From: Prevotella sp. UBA2809
GTDB taxonomy: Bacteria > Bacteroidota > Bacteroidia > Bacteroidales > Bacteroidaceae
Direction of reading: 5' to 3'
DNA length: 34,135 bases
Assembly: GCA_002351725.1 (NCBI GenBank)
Contig: DEHD01000038.1
Coordinates: 7,311-41,445, forward strand
The notes under the pieces were generated by a model. It was not told the origin of the DNA and ran no database searches. It was given only the letters and a program-made list of their open reading frames with translations. The translations under genes and the position numbers were made by a program. Within the stretch, counting starts at the first letter, position 1. Each line of letters starts with the position of its first letter. This document shows, one piece after another, positions 1 to 6,572 of the stretch.

Positions 1-23
1 ATATATATTATATATATAGTAAT
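1..23. repeat. AT-rich half-palindrome also present at the right end of the window
   Basis: These 23 bases are identical to 34016-34038, where they form the right half of a 38-bp perfect palindrome. The sequence is almost purely alternating A and T and ends in GTAAT. The left half, if present, would lie before the window. Low complexity makes a chance match possible. Confidence 0.5.
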
Positions 24-75
24 ATATGTATATGATATTTTTTTACCTCCGCCATTAAAACCTCTCCCAAATAAA

Positions 76-96
76 CTGCCATCTGCCATCTGCCAT
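76..96. repeat. Tandem repeat of 7-bp unit CTGCCAT, three copies
   Basis: Three exact head-to-tail copies of CTGCCAT are followed by a partial CTG. Positions 1-191 contain no supported gene; apart from this array and the AT stretch at the left edge I see nothing there. Confidence 0.8.
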
Positions 97-191
97 CTGT
101 ACCATATTCAGGGAAAGACAAGGCCCGACTAGAGTGCTTGTTTAAACTTTACGAAAAGATGACGGCTGTGAAAAAATAATTATGTTGTTTC

Positions 192-222
192 TTGGAATAA
201 TCAGAAATACTTTGTATATTTG
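192..222 (+). promoter_or_regulatory. Promoter for the small ORF at 265
   Basis: A TTGG element at 192-195 and TATATTTG at 215-222 are separated by 19 bp, matching the Bacteroidota -33/-7 pattern. The expected transcript start is near 228. Confidence 0.65.
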
Positions 223-264
223 CAGCAAAACATGAAATTAGTAATTACATTAAAGATATACAAA

Positions 265-435
265 ATGGGACAGAAGATTTTCCTAGATTCAATTTATCAG
301 AGCATGCAGGATTCTGCACAGCAGGTGCGCCTCTCATTGGGGCGTCCATCATCGCATGCTACGCGACAGCAAGCCTTACAGCAGGTAGCAATGCTGAAGG
401 CTGCGAAGGACAGTGCAAGTCGAGAGCAGAAATAA
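265..435 (+). CDS. Small hypothetical protein, 56 aa
   Basis: This is a short ORF directly behind a good promoter. I prefer the ATG at 265, which leaves a leader of about 36 nt; an in-frame ATG at 232 would be almost leaderless. The protein is Gln-, Ser- and Ala-rich (for example QALQQVAMLKAAKDS), polar, and has no membrane segment or signal peptide. I do not recognise a family. It ends before the terminator-like hairpin at 520-543, so it is probably a single-gene unit. Its short length keeps confidence low, but the promoter spacing supports transcription. Confidence 0.4.
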   Translation: MGQKIFLDSIYQSMQDSAQQVRLSLGRPSSHATRQQALQQVAMLKAAKDSASREQK

Positions 436-514
436 GCTCATATTTTTTGAGAAAGCGATGACATAGCTATTCGCTCTGACTTCTTCTATACGTTTAAGAA
501 AGTCTATGAACGAT

Positions 515-644
515 AAAAACCATCCCTTGTGAGGATGGCTTTTAAAAATGGAGTAGTTATCGTGATGTCTTGCTCCAAAGGCGGTATCAATAAAGTCCTG
601 CCCCTCGCGGGATTCTGCCCGGATAGTCAAAACATACATTCTGA
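515..644 (-). ncRNA. Candidate small RNA of about 130 nt, divergent from the restriction gene
   Basis: On the minus strand a promoter (TATCTTTG at 657-650, TTGG at 680-677, spacer 19 bp) predicts a start near 644. About 105 nt downstream lies a 6-bp GC-containing hairpin (arms 533-538 and 520-525) followed by five Ts at 519-515, a good intrinsic terminator. An 87-codon minus-strand ORF beginning at 639 runs through this terminator to 376, so the transcript is more likely non-coding. I cannot match it to a known RNA family. Confidence 0.45.
520..543. terminator. Bidirectional intrinsic terminator
   Basis: CCATCC (520-525) pairs with GGATGG (533-538) around a 7-nt loop. On the plus strand the stem is followed by CTTTT; on the minus strand it is followed by TTTTT. 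It can end both the small ORF transcript and the divergent RNA. Confidence 0.6.
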
Positions 645-649
645 CGGTG

Positions 650-680
650 CAAAGATAAGATGTTTTTCAATAACTTCCAA
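650..680 (-). promoter_or_regulatory. Leftward promoter for the candidate small RNA
   Basis: On the minus strand TTGG (680-677), a 19-bp spacer and TATCTTTG (657-650) match the Bacteroidota promoter consensus. It lies back to back with the rightward promoter of the restriction gene. Confidence 0.55.
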
Positions 681-720
681 GTTTTTTGCAATTATTTTAT
701 GTTTTCGTCCCCTTTTCTGC

Positions 721-750
721 TTGGAAATCCAAAAACTTTTTGTACTTTTG
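721..750 (+). promoter_or_regulatory. Promoter of the restriction-modification operon
   Basis: TTGG at 721-724 and TACTTTTG at 743-750 are separated by 18 bp. Transcription should start near 757, about 18 nt before the chosen ATG at 775, which argues against any start codon further upstream in the same frame. Confidence 0.65.
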
Positions 751-774
751 CATTATTCTAAAAACTTTGTAAGT

Positions 775-3700
775 ATGCTATTTCAGAAGACTATTATCAA
801 GAAATACTTAGGACTGCTTAATGATGAAGTGGTTAACGAGGCTTGGAACAAGTTCCAAGCGTATTTTCTTGATGTTCAGATACAGGCTAATATCCAGCAA
901 TCAAAAGAAGAACAATTCCAAGAGGGTTTTCTTCGTGAGTTATTTGTAAAGGTACTGGGTTACACACTTAACCCGTCGCCCAACTTCAACCTGATTACAG
1001 AAAAGAAGAACGAAACAAACTCAAAGAAGGCCGACGGAGCCATCCAGAAAGATGGTAAGGTGATTGGTGTTATTGAGTTAAAAGACCACAAAACGACCGA
1101 TCTTTCACGCATTGAGGCACAGGCTTTTGGATATAAGAGTCAACATCGCGACACCCGACTTGTAGTTATTTCGAACTTTGAGAAACTACGTTTATACATT
1201 GATAATGCCGTAGATTATCAAGAGTGGCATTTATTCCATTTAACTGAGAATGATTTCCGCGAGTTGTATCTCTGTTTGGCTTGGGCTCAGGTAGATGCTG
1301 GAATAGCAATACAGATGAAACAAGAGTCGGTATCGAGTGAAGACCAGATTACTAAGGCGTTATATCGTGACTATTCTGAGTTTAAGCGCGTGCTGTTTGC
1401 AGACATAATAGCCAATAATCCCGTAGAAGATGGTGCAGACGAAAAGGAGTGGCAACTACTGTTGTTCAAGAAAACACAGAAACTGCTTGACCGCTTGCTC
1501 TTTATCTTCTTTGCCGAGGACTGCGGACTGTTGCAGCCAAATTCGATGGTGCAGATAATTGATAAATGGCAAACGCTAAAAGACCTTGATGCTTATGTGC
1601 CTTTATATGACCGTGTTAAGCAGTATTTTGGTTATCTCGACAAAGGTCATCAGGGCAAGCCATTCGATGTTTTTGCATATAATGGTGGATTGTTTAAGAC
1701 AGATAATGTGCTTGATAAGCTGCAGATTAGCGACGATCTACTAGCCACTCATACACGCAAGCTATCTACCTACGATTTCGAAAGTGATGTCGATGTGAAT
1801 ATCCTCGGACATATCTTCGAAAACTCCTTGTCTGAAATTGAAGAGGTTACCCAGCAGATTAATAGTGGTGAAACACCGCAGACCTCTAAACGTAAGCAAG
1901 ATGGCGTGTTCTATACACCTCAGTATATCACGAAATATATAGTCGAAAATACTGTTGGCCGTTTGTGTTCTGAGAAAAAGCACGACTTGGGTATTGTTGA
2001 AGAAGAATATTTCTCAGATCAGCGCCGGCAGCTTAAGACAAAACAGCGTCTTTTAGACCAACTGCAGAAATATCGTGAATGGTTGCTGCAGATAACCATT
2101 CTCGATCCGGCATGTGGTAGTGGCGCATTTTTGAATGCAGCTTTGCAGTTCCTGATGGCAGAGCATAAACTGATTGACGAAATGGAAGCCAAAGTCGCAG
2201 GTTCTGCTATTGTGTTCCAGGACGTTGAAAATAGCATTCTTGAGCACAACCTCTATGGTGTTGACATCAATGAGGAGAGTGTAGAGATTGCGCAGTTAGC
2301 CCTCTGGCTACGTACTGCAAGACCAAATCGTAAACTTAACTCACTCAATGAGAATATCAAATGTGGAAACTCGCTGATTAGCGACCCTGCTATTGCTGGC
2401 GACAAAGCCTTTAACTGGCAAGAGCAATTTCCCATGGTGTTCGAAAAGGGTGGTTTTGATGTAGTGATTGGCAATCCGCCGTACGTGAGGGTGCAGAATC
2501 TAAAGCAGAGCGAAGTAGACCATTATTTCAATTCGTATGATACTCCTTCTGGTAAACTTGATATATCTATTCTGTTTTTTGAACGAGGTTATAGTTTAAT
2601 TAATGAAAAAGGACTATTATCATTTATTTCAACGTCTCAATGGATGCAAACTGATTACGGCAAGAATATCCGTTTATTCTTGTCTGATGGAAAATTAAAT
2701 AGAATACTAGACTTTGGGTCATTACCTGTTTTTGAAGATGCTGATACTTATCCTGCTATTTTTAGTCTTTCCAAAACAAAGAATAACAGTATTAGTTATG
2801 CACGAGTTAAATCAAAAGACGATTTGACAATAGAAAAACTACGAATTTGTCAGTTTAAGGATTATGAATGTGAGTCTTTTTCTTCAAAAGCTTGGCAGTT
2901 CTCAGATTTTGATCTTGAACATAGTCTCATAAAGAAAAATATAAAATTCAAACTCTTAAAAGATATAGCACCATCTTTTATTGGTGATTTGACAGGCAAA
3001 GATGAAGCATTTGTTCTAAAAAAGATAGATGCAGAATCATTGGGCTTAGAAAATGATATTCTATATCCATATGCATATAGAGGCGAAGAGGTTAGTTCGT
3101 ATTGTATGGTATCTCCTCAATCTGTGGTTATTTATCCATACCATCAATCTGGAGAATTATTCGAGGAAGAGTTCTTTAAAAATAATTATCCTAATGCTTA
3201 TAATTACCTACTTCCAATGAAAGAGGAGTTGATGATGAGACAAGATAGTAGGAAAAATTATGCAACAGAATCTAATTGGTATAGGCATTTGCGCGCAGGA
3301 AAATTCTCATATATATTCCCTAAAAAAATATTATTAAAGGGGATAGGTACGCATTTGCAGGCTGGTTTGCTAGACGGTCGATCTATTTTTAATGGCGCAA
3401 ATGTTCCAGCAATCGTGTTACCAGATTCAAATAGTATTGATAAAGTATTGCTCTGTTTGCTAAATTCAAAACTTATAACATACTATCTAACGTGCATTTG
3501 TCCAAAGAAATTAAGCGGCTATTATCGTTTTAATTCAAGTAATATATCATCTATCCCGATAATATTTCCTCTAGACCAGTATTTTTTCATTGAACTTGCA
3601 GATACTATGCTATCTCTCAATAGTCAGCTTCAGGAGAAACGTAGCCGCTTCCTCCGTCGGGTGTCTGAGAACTTTGAGGGTATAAAGATAACAACTGCTT

Positions 3701-3936
3701 TGCAGACGTTTGATCAGCTGGAATTCAAGGGCTTCGTGACAGAACTGAAGAAACAGAAGATAAAACTCTCGTTGGTACAGCAAGACGAGTGGGAAGAATA
3801 CTTCAACCAATATCGCCAAGCCTGCCAAGAACACTCAGAGCAGATAAAGGCTACAGACAATGAAATCGATCAGCGCGTGTTCGACCTTTATGGTTTGACA
3901 CCAGAAGAACGTGAAATAGTACTAAAACTCCAATAA
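775..3936 (+). CDS. Type IIG/IIL-like restriction-modification enzyme (nuclease + adenine methylase + target recognition)
   Basis: This 1,053-residue protein joins all restriction-modification activities in one chain. Residues about 1-150 resemble the type I R-subunit N-terminal nuclease, with PD-(D/E)XK-type residues in ADGAI (D87) and VIELK (E101, K103). The gamma-class N6-adenine methylase follows: GVFYTP (about 377), SAM-binding DPACGSG (444-450) and catalytic NPPY (567-570). Residues from about 600 to 950 are the TaqI-like/Eco57I-like target recognition part. The reading frame is open upstream to 529, but the promoter sits at 721-750, so ATG 775 is the start. The stop is 2 bp before the next gene. 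The recognition region (about 2560-3600) is visibly AT-richer than the rest, suggesting exchange of that domain. The recognition sequence cannot be read from the protein. Confidence 0.9.
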   Translation: MLFQKTIIKKYLGLLNDEVVNEAWNKFQAYFLDVQIQANIQQSKEEQFQEGFLRELFVKVLGYTLNPSPNFNLITEKKNETNSKKADGAIQKDGKVIGVIELKDHKTTDLSRIEAQAFGYKSQHRDTRLVVISNFEKLRLYIDNAVDYQEWHLFHLTENDFRELYLCLAWAQVDAGIAIQMKQESVSSEDQITKALYRDYSEFKRVLFADIIANNPVEDGADEKEWQLLLFKKTQKLLDRLLFIFFAEDCGLLQPNSMVQIIDKWQTLKDLDAYVPLYDRVKQYFGYLDKGHQGKPFDVFAYNGGLFKTDNVLDKLQISDDLLATHTRKLSTYDFESDVDVNILGHIFENSLSEIEEVTQQINSGETPQTSKRKQDGVFYTPQYITKYIVENTVGRLCSEKKHDLGIVEEEYFSDQRRQLKTKQRLLDQLQKYREWLLQITILDPACGSGAFLNAALQFLMAEHKLIDEMEAKVAGSAIVFQDVENSILEHNLYGVDINEESVEIAQLALWLRTARPNRKLNSLNENIKCGNSLISDPAIAGDKAFNWQEQFPMVFEKGGFDVVIGNPPYVRVQNLKQSEVDHYFNSYDTPSGKLDISILFFERGYSLINEKGLLSFISTSQWMQTDYGKNIRLFLSDGKLNRILDFGSLPVFEDADTYPAIFSLSKTKNNSISYARVKSKDDLTIEKLRICQFKDYECESFSSKAWQFSDFDLEHSLIKKNIKFKLLKDIAPSFIGDLTGKDEAFVLKKIDAESLGLENDILYPYAYRGEEVSSYCMVSPQSVVIYPYHQSGELFEEEFFKNNYPNAYNYLLPMKEELMMRQDSRKNYATESNWYRHLRAGKFSYIFPKKILLKGIGTHLQAGLLDGRSIFNGANVPAIVLPDSNSIDKVLLCLLNSKLITYYLTCICPKKLSGYYRFNSSNISSIPIIFPLDQYFFIELADTMLSLNSQLQEKRSRFLRRVSENFEGIKITTALQTFDQLEFKGFVTELKKQKIKLSLVQQDEWEEYFNQYRQACQEHSEQIKATDNEIDQRVFDLYGLTPEEREIVLKLQ

Positions 3937-3938
3937 TT

Positions 3939-4868
3939 ATGAAGCTAATTAAACAAAAGCAAATTAATCCGCGAAAGATGTGGCCTAATGAGGCTCAAAA
4001 CTTTACCCCATGGCTAGCAGATAATATTTCGGAATTGGGTGAAAAAATAGGTATGGAACTTGAGGTAGTTGGGCAAGAAGTGTCAGTAGGTCCATACTCT
4101 GCTGATATTTTGGCAAAAGATATTAATACAGATGCTTATATCGTTATAGAAAACCAATTGGAGAAGACTAATCACGACCATTTAGGGAAAAGTATAACTT
4201 ATGCGTCTGCTCTAAATGCTAAAACAATCGTGTGGATTGCAACAGATTTTACAGAAGAACATAAGAAAGCACTTGACTGGCTAAATGATAATACGAATGA
4301 AGATTTGGCTTTTTGGGGTATTCAACTAGAATTGTGGCAGATTTCAGAAGAAACAGCATCAATGCGTTTGAATATTGTTAGTACTCCCAGTACCAATGTA
4401 AAGACCATCAAGAGCAAGACAAATAACGAAAGTGAATCAAGAAGTATTCAGTTGGCGTTTTGGACAAAATTCAGAGAAAAGCTTCAAAATACGAGGAAAA
4501 TCCCAACACTACAGTCACCACAGCCACACTACTGGTATGATGTTAGAATAGGACGATCGGATATATTACTCTCTAATATATGTAATACACAAAAGAATGT
4601 TGTGGGTGTACGTTTGTATATTAGGAATAAGGTTGTTGATGTGTATTATCCAGCTTTATTAGCCAAGAAAGAAGAAATCAACAAAGCCTTAGGTTGTAAA
4701 CCTGAATGGGATGCCAATCCAACGGCAAAGGATAAGACTATCGCTATATCGTTTAGTACTGACCTAACAAATCCTGAAAAGGTTGAAGAAGCTCTGGATT
4801 GGCTAGTTCAACAGACGATAGTTTTCCATAGTGTTTTTTCAAAAGAGGTGAAAAATATCAAGGTGTGA
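3939..4868 (+). CDS. DUF4268 protein with PD-(D/E)XK nuclease-like N-terminus
   Basis: This is a 309-residue protein whose ATG lies 2 bp after the restriction enzyme stop, so the two are translated together. Residues about 45-75 contain SADIL (D56) and VIENQ (E71, Q73), the D...ExQ arrangement of RecB-like/PD-(D/E)XK folds; the region after about 165 looks like DUF4268 (RSIQLAFW, GRSDILLS, GVRLYIRN). The family often accompanies restriction-modification genes. A DNA-binding or nuclease accessory role is inferred, not shown. The 3' end overlaps the next gene by 4 bp. No signal peptide or membrane segment is seen. Confidence 0.75.
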   Translation: MKLIKQKQINPRKMWPNEAQNFTPWLADNISELGEKIGMELEVVGQEVSVGPYSADILAKDINTDAYIVIENQLEKTNHDHLGKSITYASALNAKTIVWIATDFTEEHKKALDWLNDNTNEDLAFWGIQLELWQISEETASMRLNIVSTPSTNVKTIKSKTNNESESRSIQLAFWTKFREKLQNTRKIPTLQSPQPHYWYDVRIGRSDILLSNICNTQKNVVGVRLYIRNKVVDVYYPALLAKKEEINKALGCKPEWDANPTAKDKTIAISFSTDLTNPEKVEEALDWLVQQTIVFHSVFSKEVKNIKV

Positions 4869-5599
4869 AATTGAAGTACAATTCTATTATGGGCACGTTC
4901 CCTGGTGAAAAATTGAAAGGTGCAGAGCGATATAATTGTTTATATCACTATACCTCTTTTGATTCTTTTATAAAAATCTGGTTAAGCAAAAGCCTGAAAT
5001 TTTCTCCTGTTTCAAATGTAAATGATATACAAGAGAAGGTTATAGAAGCATCTATAGCAGATCCCGAGCAATTTGAGCTTGCAAAAAGCTTTATTGCAAT
5101 ACGGAAATCATATAAACAGGTAAGTTTCACTATGGATTTTGATTCTTATTTAAAAGGATGCATGTCACCTATGATGTGGGGGCTGTATGCTGATAAAACC
5201 AAAGGTGTGTGTATTGAGTTGGATTATAATAAAATACTTTTTCCTCACAATTGCCTAAGAGGAATAGTAAAATACAAAGCAATTTTAAATAAATATCAGG
5301 GCATAAGTCCAGATGTAAAGACAGAACATGATCTTGATAAATTCATACAGAAACACCAGGATGAATTGTTTTTTACCAAAAACAAATGCTGGTCAGGTGA
5401 GAATGAATATAGAGTTTTAAGTAAGGATAATGACTATTTAAATATTGAGAATGCAATAAGTGCAGTCTATTTGGCATCAGACAATAGTCCGGAGTTAGAA
5501 TGGGTACGTAAGCTTGTTGATGGTATTATTCCAATAAAATTATTCACTCATGATTTTGCTCTAGACAACTCTGCAATACCAATAATAAAAGAAATTTGA
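4865..5599 (+). CDS. DUF2971 domain-containing protein
   Basis: This is a 244-residue protein with hallmarks of DUF2971: LYHYTS near the N-terminus (about 26-31), a following NDIQE, then MMWGLYADKTKGVCIELD in the middle and WSGENEYRVLS near residue 180. The family has no settled biochemical function and often lies in defence or accessory islands. The GTG start at 4865 overlaps the upstream stop in a GTGA junction, typical of translational coupling; ATG 4889 is the alternative. It is the last gene of the operon, with hairpins at 5677-5692 and 5718-5754 downstream. An effector role alongside the restriction enzyme is inference. Confidence 0.75.
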   Translation: MKLKYNSIMGTFPGEKLKGAERYNCLYHYTSFDSFIKIWLSKSLKFSPVSNVNDIQEKVIEASIADPEQFELAKSFIAIRKSYKQVSFTMDFDSYLKGCMSPMMWGLYADKTKGVCIELDYNKILFPHNCLRGIVKYKAILNKYQGISPDVKTEHDLDKFIQKHQDELFFTKNKCWSGENEYRVLSKDNDYLNIENAISAVYLASDNSPELEWVRKLVDGIIPIKLFTHDFALDNSAIPIIKEI

Positions 5600-5676
5600 A
5601 TAGGGAAGAAGAATCACAAAAAATGATTTTAGAGGCTTCCAAAGGTCGTAATATGCAGATCAGTAATTGTAAATAA

Positions 5677-5692
5677 GTGAGACTTGTCTCAC
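5677..5692 (+). other. Perfect 7-bp stem hairpin after the defence operon
   Basis: GTGAGAC (5677-5683) and GTCTCAC (5686-5692) are separated by only TT. No T-run follows, so it may be an RNA-stabilising hairpin or a protein site rather than a terminator. Confidence 0.4.
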
Positions 5693-5717
5693 ATATTTCC
5701 TTAAGGTTACCTAAATG

Positions 5718-5754
5718 CAAATAGGCGCGCAATCACTGCGAGCCTATTTGTTTT
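5718..5754 (+). terminator. Intrinsic terminator of the defence operon
   Basis: CAAATAGGC (5718-5726) pairs perfectly with GCCTATTTG (5742-5750) around a 15-nt loop and is followed by TTTT. It lies 120 bp after the DUF2971 stop. Another perfect hairpin (GTTACTT/AAGTAAC, 5759-5777) follows. Confidence 0.6.
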
Positions 5755-5816
5755 GCGCGTTACTTAAAAGAAGTAACCAACCATAAACCTTAACCATTAA
5801 AATCTTATTTGGACAG

Positions 5817-5848
5817 CAAAGGTACCACTATTTTTTGAGTTGACCAAA
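5817..5848 (-). promoter_or_regulatory. Leftward promoter-like site between two genes
   Basis: On the minus strand TTTG (5848-5845), a 20-bp spacer and TACCTTTG (5824-5817) match the Bacteroidota consensus. The transcript would run left from about 5811 through the hairpins at 5777-5759 and 5750-5718. There is no ORF to receive it, so it is either a small RNA or a chance match. Confidence 0.35.
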
Positions 5849-5895
5849 CCTTTTTGGATAAAAGTGTATCGCGAATAAATTTTTGTTGAAAAGCC

Positions 5896-5926
5896 TTTGT
5901 TGTCTTACGGAAAAGCATTAACTTTG
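5896..5926 (+). promoter_or_regulatory. Promoter for the small gene at 5944
   Basis: TTTG at 5896-5899 and TAACTTTG at 5919-5926 are spaced by 19 bp. The expected start near 5932 leaves a leader of about 12 nt before ATG 5944 (24 nt to ATG 5956). Confidence 0.65.
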
Positions 5927-5943
5927 CGCTCCGATGCAAAATA

Positions 5944-6186
5944 ATGAAACAAGATATGAATAATAATAAAGATAATAAAGAATTTGTTATGCCTAACGGC
6001 TTCAAGATAACAGGAAATATCAACTATTACACCAAGAGAAAATTAGAAGGTATTGCTGCCGAACTTGAGGAAATCCCTCATGAGGGGCATACTGTTGGTG
6101 GCAATATATACTACGGTAGAGCAGAGAAAGTTCACACCCGCGAAAAATGGGAAGTGGGCAAGAATGCTGGCCCAAGAAGGTGCTAG
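5944..6186 (+). CDS. Small hypothetical protein, 80 aa
   Basis: This is a charged, soluble 80-residue protein of no recognised family, with a Asn/Lys-rich start and segments such as YYTKRKLEGIAAELEE and HTVGGNIYYGRAEK. A well-spaced promoter sits just upstream. ATG 5944 is the longest start; ATG 5956 is also possible. The C-terminus ends abruptly in GPRRC, while the +1 frame over the same bases continues for about 18 more codons (tail near GASYEIVNLLNHQK), so a frameshift near 6160 cannot be excluded. It stands alone between the defence operon and the structured RNA. Confidence 0.5.
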   Translation: MKQDMNNNKDNKEFVMPNGFKITGNINYYTKRKLEGIAAELEEIPHEGHTVGGNIYYGRAEKVHTREKWEVGKNAGPRRC

Positions 6187-6265
6187 CTACGAGATAGTCA
6201 ACTTGTTAAACCACCAAAAAGAAAGGAGGACAAAGGTATGATAACATAAGATTTTTCCGTATTTC

Positions 6266-6297
6266 TTTGGGCGGAAAAGATATTTGTTATATCTTTG
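6266..6297 (+). promoter_or_regulatory. Promoter of the rod-shaped RNA
   Basis: TTTG (6266-6269), a 20-bp spacer and TATCTTTG (6290-6297) give a near-ideal Bacteroidota promoter. The predicted start at about 6303 coincides with the first base of the outer stem of the RNA. An imperfect palindrome, TTTTCCG (6253-6259) with CGGAAAA (6272-6278), straddles the -33 element and could be an operator or an upstream terminator stem. Confidence 0.75.
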
Positions 6298-6302
6298 CAC
6301 TC

Positions 6303-6513
6303 GAATCTTATTGGAAATAGAGCCTGGTTCTTCGAGGTCTACACGAAATACTGCGAATAAATCTATAGAACTTTAAGAAAGCCGAAGGCTACCGGACTCG
6401 CACCTCAGCAGAGGCGTGAGCAGGGTGGTATTGTGCTTTCTATGGTTAATGTCGCAGTAGCCTGTGTAGACCGTATCATTTTGCAAGCGTCTCTGCTTTC
6501 TTTAATAAGATTC
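6303..6513 (+). ncRNA. Rod-shaped structured RNA, about 211 nt, 6S RNA-like
   Basis: The sequence folds back along its whole length. Outer stem GAATCTTATT (6303-6312) pairs with AATAAGATTC (6504-6513). Further in, GGTCTACAC (6336-6344) pairs with GTGTAGACC (6464-6472), TACTGCG (6349-6355) with CGCAGTA (6453-6459), AGAAAGC (6376-6382) with GCTTTCT (6435-6441), TACC (6390-6393) with GGTA (6427-6430), and the tip is 6397-6406 with 6411-6420 around AGCA. An AU-rich internal bubble (6356-6375 against 6442-6452) interrupts the rod. Paired ends, length, own promoter and central bubble are the architecture of 6S RNA, the RNA polymerase holoenzyme decoy. The alternative is a long structured leader of the gene at 6573. 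Identity as 6S is inference from shape only. Confidence 0.6.
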
Positions 6514-6572
6514 CATTTCTGCCCGGCGATTATCTTAAAACAACTAACCAATAAAATCAACTAATTCCCAAA

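Noticed and set aside
376..639. An 87-codon minus-strand ORF starting near the divergent promoter
   Set aside because: It reads through a strong intrinsic terminator at 520-543 on its own strand, and the sequence is not protein-like beyond it.
6422..6430. AGGGTGGTA resembling the T-box riboswitch core
   Set aside because: The bases are paired inside the rod structure, no specifier stem or terminator switch is visible, and the downstream gene is not an amino-acid gene.
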